A DNA stretch of 56,000 bases from positions 1 through 56,000 of the forward strand of contig JAURYB010000195.1 in NCBI GenBank assembly GCA_030654075.1, in the 5' to 3' direction. The notes under the pieces were generated by a model, which made no database searches, was not told where the DNA came from, and saw only the letters and a list, made by a program, of their open reading frames with translations. Source of the DNA: Bacteroidales bacterium. GTDB lineage: Bacteria > Bacteroidota > Bacteroidia > Bacteroidales > UBA4417. The position numbers were made by a program, and so were the translations under genes. Positions 8,158 to 17,098 of this stretch are shown here, piece after piece (position 1 is the stretch's first letter; each line of letters starts with the position of its first letter).

Positions 8158-8874
8158 ATGAAAACAGAACTCCATCCCGCCAGCGAACGCGGACATGCCA
8201 ATCATGGATGGCTCGACTCATACCACAGCTTTAGTTTCGCCACTTATTTTAACCCGGCCCGCGAAAAGTTTGGTTGCCTGAGGGTATTGAACGATGATAC
8301 TGTAGCCGGCGGCACAGGTTTTGACCTGCATCCTCATAATAATATGGAAATAGTTTCCATTATTCTGGAAGGTGCCCTTGAACACCGCGACAGCATTGGA
8401 AATGTGCAGGTAATAGCTCCGGGCGAAGTGCAGGTTATGACAGCGGGTACAGGCATTTATCATGCGGAATACAACCATTCGGAAACGGAAGCAGTAAAAT
8501 TCTTCCAGTTGTGGATATTCCCTCGTGAAAAAGGGCTCAAACCACGCTACGACCAGGTATTATTTCCTGGTCAGCAAAAACAGGATCAGCTTGTTACGCT
8601 GGTTACACCCGATAACAAGCAAGAGGAGAATGCACTCTGGATACACCAGGATGCATATATTTCAAGTATAAATTTAAAGAAGAATAGTGTATTCGATTAC
8701 CGGATCAGAATTGCAGGAAACGGAGTATTTGTTTTTGTGATTGATGGAAAAATTGTTGTTGACGGGAACAGCTTGCCTGCCAGGGATGCAATGGGAGTAA
8801 GTGAAACTCAATCTGTTCAGATTAAGGCTATTGATGCTTCGAAAGTATTATTTATAGAAATCCCAATGAGGTAA
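8158..8874 (+). CDS. pirin-family bicupin protein
   Basis: A 238-residue pirin/YhhW-type bicupin. The N-terminal cupin carries the metal ligands H58, H60, H102 and E104 (HPHNNMEIVS and GTGIYHAEYNHS) and the ERGHANHGWLDSYHSFSF signature of the family. The second cupin (about 165-235) has lost metal ligands, as is usual. E. coli YhhW is a quercetin 2,3-dioxygenase in vitro; the physiological substrate is unknown. The 226-bp gap upstream holds nothing recognisable. Confidence 0.88.
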   Translation: MKTELHPASERGHANHGWLDSYHSFSFATYFNPAREKFGCLRVLNDDTVAGGTGFDLHPHNNMEIVSIILEGALEHRDSIGNVQVIAPGEVQVMTAGTGIYHAEYNHSETEAVKFFQLWIFPREKGLKPRYDQVLFPGQQKQDQLVTLVTPDNKQEENALWIHQDAYISSINLKKNSVFDYRIRIAGNGVFVFVIDGKIVVDGNSLPARDAMGVSETQSVQIKAIDASKVLFIEIPMR

Positions 8875-8906
8875 ACTCAGATGTTATCTAAGAATCAGAC
8901 TATTTT

Positions 8907-9206
8907 TCAGGTGCCTGTATTCACTGTATCATCGTTCATAAAATCAAACAGCGTCAATTGGTTGGGACTGACTTCCTGGTGCGTATGTTCTATAAGATGA
9001 ACATTACGCTGAAGAAATTCGCGCAGCGCTTTTCGGAAAACCTTGTTCTCGGTAGTTTTGTGTATTTTACAGAATTGCCGAAGCAGCTTATTCTGGGTTT
9101 CCGGAATTTTCAGGTTCTTTTTGTAGAACTTAATCTTGCGAGCTTTCTTCTTCCCACGCTTCGGCATAGCATTCGGGTTTATGTAATACCGGCTAAAGTA
9201 AGGCAT
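8907..9206 (-). CDS. small basic protein, possible ribbon-helix-helix type
   Basis: A 99-residue protein I do not recognise. It is strongly basic at the N terminus (PKRGKKKARKIKFYKKNLKI) and continues with a short strand and two helices (PETQNKLLRQFCKIHKTTENKVFRKALREFLQRN), which is the layout of ribbon-helix-helix or CopG-like DNA-binding proteins. The C-terminal tail is acidic (LTLFDFMNDDTVNTGT). Translation could also begin at the ATG at 9167 (MPKRGKKKARK). It converges with the pirin gene with 32 bases between the stops. It is real-looking by composition, but its function is only a guess. Confidence 0.6.
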   Translation of the reverse strand: MPYFSRYYINPNAMPKRGKKKARKIKFYKKNLKIPETQNKLLRQFCKIHKTTENKVFRKALREFLQRNVHLIEHTHQEVSPNQLTLFDFMNDDTVNTGT

Positions 9207-9280
9207 TAAAACACTGATCGCCTGCCATTCCCAAAATAGTAATTCACAATTTATGAACAGGAGGAATGAGGGGGAGGTAC

Positions 9281-9500
9281 GATTTACAAGGTACGATTTA
9301 CGAAGTACGATTTACGAAGTACGATTTACGATTTACGAAGTACGATTTACGAAGTACGATTTACGAAGTACGATTTTACACTGAGCGTAGCCGAAGTGTT
9401 ACGATGTACGATTTACGATTTACGATTTACGAAGTACGAAGTACAATTTACGAAGTACGATTTACGCTTAACGACTTACGATTAACGAATAACGATTAAC
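9281..9500. repeat. 27-unit heptamer array (GATTTAC and GAAGTAC) with embedded palindrome
   Basis: Thirteen units at 9281-9371 and fourteen at 9403-9500 keep an exact 7-bp register with consensus GANNTAC, mostly GATTTAC alternating with GAAGTAC. A 31-bp insert (9372-9402) separates the two halves. It carries a short inverted repeat that starts ACACTGAGCG and ends CGAAGTGT, related to the GC-rich elements near 3790 and 31388. The array drifts to GATTAAC and GAATAAC at its right end. Open frames through it are compositional artefacts. Confidence 0.95.
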
Positions 9501-9561
9501 GATGCGGGATGTAAACTTTTTTCAGTTGACTTACCTGTAAAATCATCCTAAAAATTAAATT

Positions 9562-10011
9562 CTATATTCTACGATTCACCTTTTTAGGGCGCTTGTTAAC
9601 GATGTAAATCAGGAATATCCCAATAGCAATAAATATCAATTGTCCGACACCGGGTTTGGTATCCGATGCCAAAGCATTTAAGGCTGGAAAGAAAGAAAAG
9701 TATCGCACCGGAACTTTTGACTTGCCATCGGCTTTCAGATACACTGCATCACCGATATACTTTGTTACTCCGTTCACAGTTTTACCGCCTGGCAATATAA
9801 AAGTATAGCTGATATTATAGGTATAACGACCTCTTTTTACTTCGTTACGCTCACCGCCTTCGCGCCTGATATCCGTGATTAAAGCTGTTGCTTTAGTTCC
9901 AACAAATCCCAATGCCAGGGTAGTTAACCCCCAGGCAATAAACGCTACGCCAATCAGGGTAATTAAAATGCGGGAAAAGTAATTATTAGATTTCGGTTTT
10001 GTCCGCTGCAT
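9562..10011 (-). CDS. DUF3592 membrane protein
   Basis: A 149-residue protein with two membrane helices (about 16-36 and 119-139) around an extracytoplasmic beta domain (KATALITDIRREGGERN, RYTYNISYTFILPGGKTVNG, VPVRYFSFFPALNAL). This is the DUF3592 layout. Function unknown. It is the last of three minus-strand genes that probably form one operon with the two genes to its right (gaps of 60 and 10 bases). Confidence 0.75.
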   Translation of the reverse strand: MQRTKPKSNNYFSRILITLIGVAFIAWGLTTLALGFVGTKATALITDIRREGGERNEVKRGRYTYNISYTFILPGGKTVNGVTKYIGDAVYLKADGKSKVPVRYFSFFPALNALASDTKPGVGQLIFIAIGIFLIYIVNKRPKKVNRRI

Positions 10012-10071
10012 TGCTCCTGTTAATAAAACACTTTTTCTTAAACTAATTCAAAGAATTCCAAAACGTCAAAA

Positions 10072-10647
10072 TTAATGTATTTGTGGCTGAACAGGCTTTT
10101 CCTGCATATTAGCTTGAATAAAATATTCTGCCTCAGCATAATTATCCTTTGTACAAAATACTGCGAGGTTTTCAGTAAAACCACCTTTTATCATTATAAC
10201 ATGCTTGTTGGGAAGATATTTTACTTTTTTGATATTCTTCCATTTCAATAGTACATCCTGTCGGGAATTGGCAAGCATCCCGGCACCGGCTACTGCGGGT
10301 TTTCCCGAGAGCAACCCTAAAACCACAGCCATAGAATTGATAATGCGGTTTTTCTTTGCCTGATCTTCCAGCGTATAGTTTCGGATGCCGTTGCTATTTA
10401 GCTCAAAACCTACATTATATTTACCTCCCCACACAAGCTGAATGAAGAGAAAAGTCAGCAAAAACAACACAGCCACAAGCATCAATCCGTAGTAGGCTTT
10501 TGTAAGTATCAATACGAGTATCAATATCCCGAACGGAATACCGATTGCAAATCCCAACTGACGTACTATAACTGAATTGCGGAATACGGACACCTTGATT
10601 GTCCATTCCATTTTTTCGGGAAGCGGGTTTAAAAGATTAGCTGGCAT
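10072..10647 (-). CDS. membrane protein of unknown function
   Basis: A 191-residue protein with two closely spaced hydrophobic helices (about 31-50 and 53-72), then a cytoplasmic beta-rich domain (GFELNSNGIRNYTLEDQAKK, VLLKWKNIKKVKYLPNKHVIMIKGG) that recalls PH-like or YcxB-like membrane-associated domains. I cannot assign a family. It starts 10 bases downstream of the 600-residue secreted protein gene, so the two are very likely cotranscribed. Confidence 0.65.
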   Translation of the reverse strand: MPANLLNPLPEKMEWTIKVSVFRNSVIVRQLGFAIGIPFGILILVLILTKAYYGLMLVAVLFLLTFLFIQLVWGGKYNVGFELNSNGIRNYTLEDQAKKNRIINSMAVVLGLLSGKPAVAGAGMLANSRQDVLLKWKNIKKVKYLPNKHVIMIKGGFTENLAVFCTKDNYAEAEYFIQANMQEKPVQPQIH

Positions 10648-10657
10648 TTACAAACAA

Positions 10658-12460
10658 TTAATAAGCATATTTCCATTCATAAATATAACACGTACCCATC
10701 CTGGCTCCCGGATTAAACAAAGTCCTCAATGCAATACGCATATCTTTAACTCCTGAAGGCGCGGTAGCTGTAACTACTTCGTGAATGGAATATACTTTTA
10801 CCGACTTGTGGGTACTTATTTTAAAAGTAGATTTCCCGGCACTATTAGCAAATCGGATGTTAGAACCGGAAGAAAAACCTGGTGCTACATCCCATTTGTC
10901 AAAATCTGCTGAAACAGAGGCATCAGAGCTGAAATAGGAAAGCTTATGCGCCGTAAATGACAATGACAATGTTAGTGAAATGCTTTCGCCTGCATCCATT
11001 ACCTTAGGAGGATTGCTAGCGGTGCATTTTATAGCGGAATTTTCATCACTGAGCAATGGCGGATTATAATAACTATCGGCTTTGCCAAGATATTTCCAGG
11101 TATAATCATAGCTACCCGGCGAGCAACTTCCACTTACCTGGTAAACACCATTTTTATTTGTGTTATCCAGGTCTTTTTTACCGTCGTAATAAATAGTTTC
11201 AACTAAAACCCACAAGCCTTTCCCTTCGCCTTTTGCAGTTGTGGAAGCGGTAGAACCGGTATTTGTGGCAGGAGAAACTCCCGATGGAGTAAATTCTTTG
11301 AAAGTAAATGCCGAGTTTTCCGCATCCTGGTACGACTTTCGGAGTTGAGCCTGCAGCTTTTCCGCTTTTTCAATATTCAGATACGCTTTATTCATCAGAT
11401 CTTGCTGGCGCAGATAAAGTTTCTCAATATCGGCAACAAATTCATTGGTGAGTGCCAGGTCCCTGAACTTTTGAACCAGGTCTTTGGCATCTTGCCGCTG
11501 CCCTCCGCCAAAACCCTCCGTGATGTTGAAATTAAAAACGGTTCCTACCAGATCCTTCGATAAATCAAAAGGTGCTTTCCCGGGTATCAATATCTTAATT
11601 TGTTCCTCCACAATATCTATCTGCATCGAATTAATAAGCGACATTTGTTCTGCCAGTAAGGCTTCGCTAAGCAACTTCCGTAAGTTATTGGCTGAAACAA
11701 CTTCCGCCTGAATCCGCTTATAGTCCTTTTCGCGATTGGTTTTTAAGGGGATATCACCAACAGGGAAAGCTGCCGGTTGTCCGTATTCCTTGAGAGTTTT
11801 AGCACTTTTCTGAACCATTTTTGTGCGCTCCGAATCCGCTATATCTTCAAGGGTAATGGCCTTTTCTAAATCACTTTTGGCTTCTTTAACCAAAGATTTT
11901 TCATGCTCATTTAATGGTTTTCTATTGGCATTGGCTTTAGTACCACCCGGTTCATTAGTTGTTCCTTTTGCCTGGGGTTTGTTTTTTTGCGGCAAAGCGC
12001 CTGAAACAGGATTGGCCGTGTTCAGATTATCATTTGATTTTGACGACTTCGCCGTAGTGGCATCCGTAGTTGTTTTTTGTGTTGAAGTCGGGGATTGTTG
12101 TTGCGCAGTTTGTGGCGGCTTTGCAGGTGTTTGACCCGCTATCCTTGTTCCGTTCCATTTGCCTGAAGGTGTGGCTTCGTTGTAACCCCATTTCCCTGTA
12201 AAGGCAGTATAATCCGAATTAAATTCAAAAACCATCTTTCCTTTGCCATTGTCCTGGAACCAGAGTCCGGTTAAAGTATGTCCGCTCAACGTGCCCTCAA
12301 CCTTGCCATTCTGGTGCTTGTAGGTTCCGGTTACCTTATTGCCGTTTTGGGTGATAGTCATTTCGTTAAAATCAGTAGTGTATGTGCCTGAAGTGTTTTG
12401 TGAAAAGCCGACATAACAAGTGAACAATAAAACGGTTAGAGTAATGAGTTTTGTTTTCAT
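10658..12460 (-). CDS. large secreted protein, lipocalin-like N terminus and coiled coil
   Basis: A 600-residue protein not assigned to a known family. Signal peptide about 1-20 (CYVGFSQ). Residues about 22-108 form short strands (SGTYTTDFNEMTITQNGNKVTGTYKH, FTGKWGYNEATPSGKWNGTR) of the sort found in small beta-barrel or copper-resistance-like domains. A Thr/Ser/Gln/Pro low-complexity linker (about 112-185) follows, then a long charged helical region (about 185-390), another Thr/Ser linker and a C-terminal beta domain (about 415-600, LWVLVETIYYDGKKDLDN, ending TCYIYEWKYAY). It heads a probable three-gene operon with the membrane proteins at 10072 and 9562. Confidence 0.65.
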   Translation of the reverse strand: MKTKLITLTVLLFTCYVGFSQNTSGTYTTDFNEMTITQNGNKVTGTYKHQNGKVEGTLSGHTLTGLWFQDNGKGKMVFEFNSDYTAFTGKWGYNEATPSGKWNGTRIAGQTPAKPPQTAQQQSPTSTQKTTTDATTAKSSKSNDNLNTANPVSGALPQKNKPQAKGTTNEPGGTKANANRKPLNEHEKSLVKEAKSDLEKAITLEDIADSERTKMVQKSAKTLKEYGQPAAFPVGDIPLKTNREKDYKRIQAEVVSANNLRKLLSEALLAEQMSLINSMQIDIVEEQIKILIPGKAPFDLSKDLVGTVFNFNITEGFGGGQRQDAKDLVQKFRDLALTNEFVADIEKLYLRQQDLMNKAYLNIEKAEKLQAQLRKSYQDAENSAFTFKEFTPSGVSPATNTGSTASTTAKGEGKGLWVLVETIYYDGKKDLDNTNKNGVYQVSGSCSPGSYDYTWKYLGKADSYYNPPLLSDENSAIKCTASNPPKVMDAGESISLTLSLSFTAHKLSYFSSDASVSADFDKWDVAPGFSSGSNIRFANSAGKSTFKISTHKSVKVYSIHEVVTATAPSGVKDMRIALRTLFNPGARMGTCYIYEWKYAY

Positions 12461-12656
12461 TTTATAAAATTAGATAGTGTGTATTTTAATGACTTGATGC
12501 TAACGACTGGTCTTTGGCAAGTGACTGATTGATTTATACTTAGATGTAAACCAACACGAATGCCCCCGATAAATCAGGACAAGTAGTGCTGACAAGGGAG
12601 TTTCAATTATATTTCTAAACCCGCCATTTGTTATAGCTTTTGTTACCAACCATACT

Positions 12657-13025
12657 TTATCTTGTCAGTTGATAGTCATTGATTAATAACTCTGGTGAAA
12701 GGTTCAATCTGGCAGTCAATTTCCGGATCATTTCAACTGTCAGTTTTCTTTTTCGGTTTAATATTTCCGAAACACGACTCTTTCCACCAATTTCATTTAC
12801 CAGATCAATTTGTTTAAGATGCATTTCTTCCATTCTTATTTTTATTGCTTCAATCGGATCTGGAGCTTCAATTGGGTACTGTTTTTTTTCATAGTCATCA
12901 ATTAACAAACCAAGCACGTCTGCTTCATCGCTTTCTGTAGTTCCAATTTCTGCACTAAAAATGGTTTCAAGCCTTTTCAATGCTTGGGTATAGTCAGTTT
13001 CTGTTTTTATTGGTTTTATTTCCAT
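12657..13025 (-). CDS. higA: HigA-type antitoxin with HTH
   Basis: A 122-residue protein. The N-terminal half (EIKPIKTETDYTQALKRLETIFSAE and the acidic TESDEADVLGLLIDDYE) is the family signature of HigA antitoxins. The C-terminal half (about 60-118) is an XRE helix-turn-helix with HLKQIDLVNEIGGKSRVSEILNRKRKLT. It neutralises the HigB-type toxin encoded 11 bases upstream and probably represses the operon by binding the palindrome at 13367-13381. The toxin-before-antitoxin order is that of higBA loci. Confidence 0.9.
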   Translation of the reverse strand: MEIKPIKTETDYTQALKRLETIFSAEIGTTESDEADVLGLLIDDYEKKQYPIEAPDPIEAIKIRMEEMHLKQIDLVNEIGGKSRVSEILNRKRKLTVEMIRKLTARLNLSPELLINDYQLTR

Positions 13026-13036
13026 GTCCAGTAATT

Positions 13037-13333
13037 TTAAATTGTGTTTGCATCTATTTTATCGTATTCAACATGAGTTCCTATGAATCGGATAAATATC
13101 CATCGTTTCTCAAAGTTGAATTTTACCACCAGTCTATAGGAATTGCCTTTGATGTTAAAAACAATTCTACTGTCTTTCAGAACACTTGCACTGATATATG
13201 TCTGCTTAACATCATTTGGAGTATTCCAATTTGAATTCATTGCCGTATCGAACCAGGTCTTAAGGTATTGTTCGGAATCTGGATGTATTTCCCAAAAGTT
13301 TCTCAATGTGCTTTTTGCAAATATTCTGTCCAT
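13037..13333 (-). CDS. higB: HigB-type mRNA interferase toxin
   Basis: A 98-residue RelE-superfamily toxin. Characteristic stretches are DRIFAKSTLRNFWEIHPDSEQYLKTWF, SRIVFNIKGNSYRLVVKFNFEKRWIF and the C-terminal IRFIGTHVEYDKIDANTI, with the conserved Arg/Tyr/His residues of the catalytic groove. It would cleave ribosome-associated mRNA when the antitoxin is lost. It begins a two-gene operon with a -7 box 18 bases upstream of the start and a palindromic operator beside it. Confidence 0.9.
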   Translation of the reverse strand: MDRIFAKSTLRNFWEIHPDSEQYLKTWFDTAMNSNWNTPNDVKQTYISASVLKDSRIVFNIKGNSYRLVVKFNFEKRWIFIRFIGTHVEYDKIDANTI

Positions 13334-13350
13334 AGGCTTGAATAATGATG

Positions 13351-13381
13351 CAAAGATAATTAATAATTCCCAATATGGGAA
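13351..13381 (-). promoter_or_regulatory. higBA promoter with palindromic operator
   Basis: The -7 box TATCTTTG (13351-13358, minus) lies 17 bases before the toxin start. The perfect palindrome TTCCCA-ATA-TGGGAA at 13367-13381 falls between the -7 and -33 positions, where a bound HigA would block polymerase. Autoregulation is inferred, as in other higBA systems. Confidence 0.7.
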
Positions 13382-13888
13382 CTTTTAAAAAATATCGCGT
13401 CTTTTCGTATGGTAGGTAACGGCTGTATACCAACAAATATAGATTTCTTTTCTTCACATCCAGAATTACACAATATATTTAATTGAAATCATTGAAAATA
13501 ATACTCTAATTTTTTATTTGATAAAATACTGGAAGATTGAAACCTCTATCTGATTCAATAGTCAGTCAATCATTCCCAATAACCTCATTATCTACAATAT
13601 ACAAACACAAGACTTTGCGCCCTAATATGTTAATTATCTGTGACTAATTGCTTTGCGTCTTCGCGGTAAATAAAAAGCCAACGGAATAATGTGATTATTA
13701 AGCTTTAAATATAATATAATACACTTACTATTGTCCGGCGAAGCTGGGAATAGCTATACTAAACTCAGCGGCTGAAGCCACGAGTCTGGAAATCATAAAA
13801 TTATAAAAGACTATTCCGGGATCAAAACAAGCAGACTAAAAGCCGCTACTTTATGCCAGGTAAACGTGAGAGTTGAAACAGGGAAGCT
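13382..13888. other. 507-bp gene-free stretch with an imperfect inverted repeat
   Basis: No convincing gene was found. At 13615-13672 there is a block with two copies of CTTTGCG and a CGTCTTCGCGG core, which looks like a dispersed Bacteroidetes intergenic element. At 13766-13847 the arms AGCGGCT with AGTCTG (13767-13788) and CAGACT with AGCCGCT (13832-13847) can pair over a 43-base loop, which suggests a degenerate mobile hairpin. The rest is AT-rich. Confidence 0.5.
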
Positions 13889-15274
13889 TTATATCAGGGA
13901 TTTAATATCCTTAATAATCTTTTCAGCCAGTTCCTCCGCCTTAGCGGCAGAAACACTTTCGGCATAAATCCGGATAATAGGTTCTGTGTTTGATTTACGG
14001 AGATGCACCCATTCGTTGCCAAATTCAATTTTTACGCCGTCGATGGTGCTATTAGGCTGATCCTTATATTTCTCCTGCACTTTCTGCAAAATCAGATCCG
14101 TATCCATACCTGCTGAAAGAGTGATCTTGTTTTTCGAAATGGTATATTGAGGGTAGGTTGCACGAAGCTGCGAACAGGTGAGGCCGGTTTTAGCCAGGTG
14201 TGTCAGGAACAACGCAATTCCAACAAGGGCATCGCGGCCGTAATGCAATTCAGGATAAATAACGCCGCCATTGCCTTCGCCGCCAATTATTGAATCGGTA
14301 TCTTTCATCATCTTCACCACATTCACTTCGCCAACCGCTGAAGCCGAATAGCTTTGTCCTTTTGCCTCTGTAACATCGCGCAAAGCACGTGTCGACGACA
14401 TATTGGAAACTGTATTTCCGGGAGTATGCTTCAGCACATAATCAGCAACCGCAACTAAAGTGTATTCTTCACCAAACATTTTTCCATCTTCGCTCACGAT
14501 GGCAAGGCGATCCACATCCGGATCTACAACAAAACCGACATGTGCATTGAAATCAACAACGGTCTTGCTCAATTCGTGCAGATGCTCAGGCAAAGGTTCG
14601 GGATTATGTGGGAAAAGACCATTAGGTTCGCAATACAGATCAAAAACTTTTGCAACACCCAAAGCTCTTAACAGCCTTGGAATAACAATGCCTCCGGTTG
14701 AATTAACAGCATCAACAGCTACTTTAAAATTTGCTCTTCTGATAGCTTTAATATCTACCAAAGGCAGATCAAGAACCATTTTTATATGTTTGTCAATAAA
14801 TGTATGATCAACGGTATAACTACCTAATTCATTCACATTACAATACTGCACTTCCTGTGATTCAGCATTTTCCAGTACTTTTGCGCCGGCATCGGCATCC
14901 AGGAACTCGCCCAGTGAATTAAGCAGTTTAAGCGCGTTCCATTCGCCGGGATTATGACTGGCAGTAAGTATAATTCCACCCTGAGCTACATACGAAGTAA
15001 CTGCTACCTCCACTGTGGGAGTGGTTGAAAGTCCAAGATCAATAACATCAATTCCCATTCCCATTAAGGTTCCGCATACCAGGCTGTTGACCATTGCACC
15101 CGAGACACGCGCGTCGCGGCCGACCACAATTTTAATTTTCCCACCTGAGTTTTCGCTAATGATATAAGTAGCATAACCGGTAACAAATTTTACAATATCA
15201 GCCGGAGTAAGGTTATTGCCTGGCGTTCCGCCGATAGTGCCTCGTATTCCTGAAATACTTTTTATTAATGTCAT
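13889..15274 (-). CDS. glmM: phosphoglucosamine mutase-type phosphohexomutase
   Basis: A 461-residue alpha-D-phosphohexomutase. The phosphoserine loop is TASHNP with S106; the metal loop is DPDVD (D251, D253, D255); the sugar-binding loop is GEGNGG (332-337); the phosphate-binding loop is RKSNTEP near 433. This matches the GlmM-like enzymes of Bacteroidetes, which convert glucosamine-6-P to glucosamine-1-P for UDP-GlcNAc and peptidoglycan synthesis. Phosphoglucomutase/phosphomannomutase activity cannot be excluded from sequence alone. A TATCTTTG box lies 18 bases upstream of the start. Confidence 0.9.
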   Translation of the reverse strand: MTLIKSISGIRGTIGGTPGNNLTPADIVKFVTGYATYIISENSGGKIKIVVGRDARVSGAMVNSLVCGTLMGMGIDVIDLGLSTTPTVEVAVTSYVAQGGIILTASHNPGEWNALKLLNSLGEFLDADAGAKVLENAESQEVQYCNVNELGSYTVDHTFIDKHIKMVLDLPLVDIKAIRRANFKVAVDAVNSTGGIVIPRLLRALGVAKVFDLYCEPNGLFPHNPEPLPEHLHELSKTVVDFNAHVGFVVDPDVDRLAIVSEDGKMFGEEYTLVAVADYVLKHTPGNTVSNMSSTRALRDVTEAKGQSYSASAVGEVNVVKMMKDTDSIIGGEGNGGVIYPELHYGRDALVGIALFLTHLAKTGLTCSQLRATYPQYTISKNKITLSAGMDTDLILQKVQEKYKDQPNSTIDGVKIEFGNEWVHLRKSNTEPIIRIYAESVSAAKAEELAEKIIKDIKSLI

Positions 15275-15291
15275 AATGGGATGTTTTTTTG

Positions 15292-15299
15292 CAAAGATA
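15292..15299 (-). promoter_or_regulatory. -7 element of glmM
   Basis: A perfect TATCTTTG on the minus strand, 17 bases before the start codon. No good -33 element was seen. Confidence 0.6.
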
Positions 15300-15343
15300 C
15301 AATTAGCAGGGAACTATGGCGTGGATTTGAGTTTAAAAAAGTA

Positions 15344-15406
15344 AGGAGTAGGGAGTAAGGAGTAAGGAGTAAGGAGTAGGGAGTAGGGAGTAGGGAGTAG
15401 GGAGTA
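15344..15406. repeat. heptamer array, 9 x (A/G)GGAGTA
   Basis: Nine contiguous 7-bp units, AGGAGTA or GGGAGTA, differ only in their first base. The array is located in the divergent gap between glmM and the TPR gene and has the same 7-bp period as the other intergenic arrays. Confidence 0.95.
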
Positions 15407-15450
15407 GGATGTCAGGCGGGATGAGTGTTTTTCCGAATCTTCCGGGTATA

Positions 15451-15495
15451 GTCACCCCTCTCTTTCCTTCAAGGAGAGGGGACGGGGGTGAGGTT
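15451..15495. repeat. GC-rich imperfect palindrome
   Basis: CACCCCTCTC (15453-15462) is followed by GAGAGGGG (15474-15481) and CGGGGGTGAGG (15483-15493), so the element folds into a hairpin with a purine/pyrimidine bias. I recall near-identical elements scattered in intergenic DNA of many Bacteroidetes genomes. In the 387-bp gap from 15275 to 15661, apart from this, the heptamers and a -7 box, I see nothing else. Confidence 0.65.
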
Positions 15496-15627
15496 TTTGA
15501 AAGACAGGATTCAAAAGAGGAAGATGGAATACGGATAGAGGCATGTATGATGTGGAAAGCATTTTAATGGTTTTAATTCTGAAACCCTTAAAACTCTGAA
15601 ACCAGGAACCCTTAATCTAAAAATTAT

Positions 15628-15635
15628 TACCTTTG
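15628..15635 (+). promoter_or_regulatory. -7 element of the TPR gene
   Basis: TACCTTTG fits TAnnTTTG, 26 bases before the start codon. The -33 position is not clear. Confidence 0.5.
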
Positions 15636-15661
15636 CAGAATTAAAAATTGATTAAGTTATA

Positions 15662-17068
15662 ATGGATAATTACGAAGAAGATAAAGAATACCTGCGCGAA
15701 CTGCTCGAACGCTTCGAAAGCGTTTCCGGGGAAGGTGGTTATTCCTTTTTCGATAGTGGTGAGTTGGAAGATATTATCTACTATTATTTCAGTGAATCGG
15801 AATTACTGAAAGCCCTCAAAGCAATTGACTATGCCATAGAGCAATTCCCCTCCGAAGTAAGCTTCCAGGTATTTAAAGCGCAATATTTCCTGAATAACGG
15901 TGAGCCGGAGAAAGCCCTTGCCCGGTTAAACAGCCTCGATGCGCTGGATCCTCAGAATCCTGATATTTCACTTACCCGCGCCACTGTTTACAGCACTATG
16001 CATAAACATACCGAGGCCATCAGGGAATACCAGAAAGCTATCACCAAAGTGGATGAAGACCTGGATGAAATTCATACCAGCATTGCCTTTGAATATCAAA
16101 ATCTGAGAGATTATAAAAAAGCAGCTGAGCATCTTAAAAAGGCAATTCAGCTCAACAGGGATAATGAAAGCCTGTTGTATGAAATAGGCTACTGCTACGA
16201 AATGGGTGAAATGAGTGATGATGCAATCGCATTCTTCACCCAGGAAATCGACAAAAGACCTTATTCACTTGTAGCCTGGTACAACCTTGGCATTGCATAC
16301 AGCACTATTGAATTATACGAAAAAGCCATTGATGCTTTTGATTACTCCATTGCGATTGATCCTACCTTTACTCCTGCCTATTTCAGCAAAGCACAATGTT
16401 ACGAACAGATGGAGATGTACCAGGATGCCATCAATGTTTATAAGCATACTTTTGAGCTTGAGAAGCCTGACGCAATGACCAATTACTATATTGGCGACTG
16501 TTATGCCAGTATGGAAAAATACGAAACTGCTATTGAATTCTACAGAAAATCAATAAGTCTCGAACGTCATTTTTCAGATTCGTGGATGGGAATCGGACTT
16601 TGCTTTGTAGAAATGGGGCAACACAGCGAAGCTTTATCCCATATGGAGCAAGCCATAAAACTGGAAGCCGATAACGCTGAATATTATATTGTACTTGCCG
16701 AAACACAGCTTACACTTGGCATGCAAGATGAAGCAGAGGTTTCATATCAAAAAGCCAGTGAGCTTGAACCTTACCATGCTGAAATCTGGCTGGATTATTC
16801 TGACTTTTATGCCGATATGAAAAAGGATTATACCAAAGCGCTCGAAATACTTGAGGATGGCATTTATTACCAGGGCGAAAACAGCGCTTTAACCTACCGG
16901 CGTGTTGCCTACCTGTATGAAGCAGGCCGGAGCAAAGAGGCCATTCTTGAGCTCTTTATTGCCTTAACGCAGGACTATGATGCGCATACTCAATTGCTCG
17001 AGTATTCGGAAAAAATTAAAAACTCAGACGAAATTCTGGCTGTTATCGCCTCATACAAAAACCAATAA
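15662..17068 (+). CDS. cytoplasmic protein of about eleven TPR repeats
   Basis: A 468-residue acidic protein with no signal peptide. It is built almost wholly of TPR units (for example VSFQVFKAQYFLNNGEPEKALARL, SLVAWYNLGIAYSTIELYEKAIDAF, MTNYYIGDCYASMEKYETAIEFY). The N terminus (DNYEEDKEYLRELLERFES, followed by FFDSGELEDIIYYYF) is a recognisable feature of a conserved Bacteroidetes TPR protein, as I recall it. It probably acts as a protein-interaction scaffold. The family is common; its partner is unknown. The next gene, dedA, follows after 67 bases in the same direction. Confidence 0.85.
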   Translation: MDNYEEDKEYLRELLERFESVSGEGGYSFFDSGELEDIIYYYFSESELLKALKAIDYAIEQFPSEVSFQVFKAQYFLNNGEPEKALARLNSLDALDPQNPDISLTRATVYSTMHKHTEAIREYQKAITKVDEDLDEIHTSIAFEYQNLRDYKKAAEHLKKAIQLNRDNESLLYEIGYCYEMGEMSDDAIAFFTQEIDKRPYSLVAWYNLGIAYSTIELYEKAIDAFDYSIAIDPTFTPAYFSKAQCYEQMEMYQDAINVYKHTFELEKPDAMTNYYIGDCYASMEKYETAIEFYRKSISLERHFSDSWMGIGLCFVEMGQHSEALSHMEQAIKLEADNAEYYIVLAETQLTLGMQDEAEVSYQKASELEPYHAEIWLDYSDFYADMKKDYTKALEILEDGIYYQGENSALTYRRVAYLYEAGRSKEAILELFIALTQDYDAHTQLLEYSEKIKNSDEILAVIASYKNQ

Positions 17069-17098
17069 TTAACATGGGAAAGCAAAACGTTTGCCGCC

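Noticed and set aside
9266..9499. An open reading frame through the heptamer array (plus strand)
   Set aside because: The translation is a repetitive TKYDLRFTKYDLRS string produced by the 7-bp repeats; no start signal or protein-like composition.
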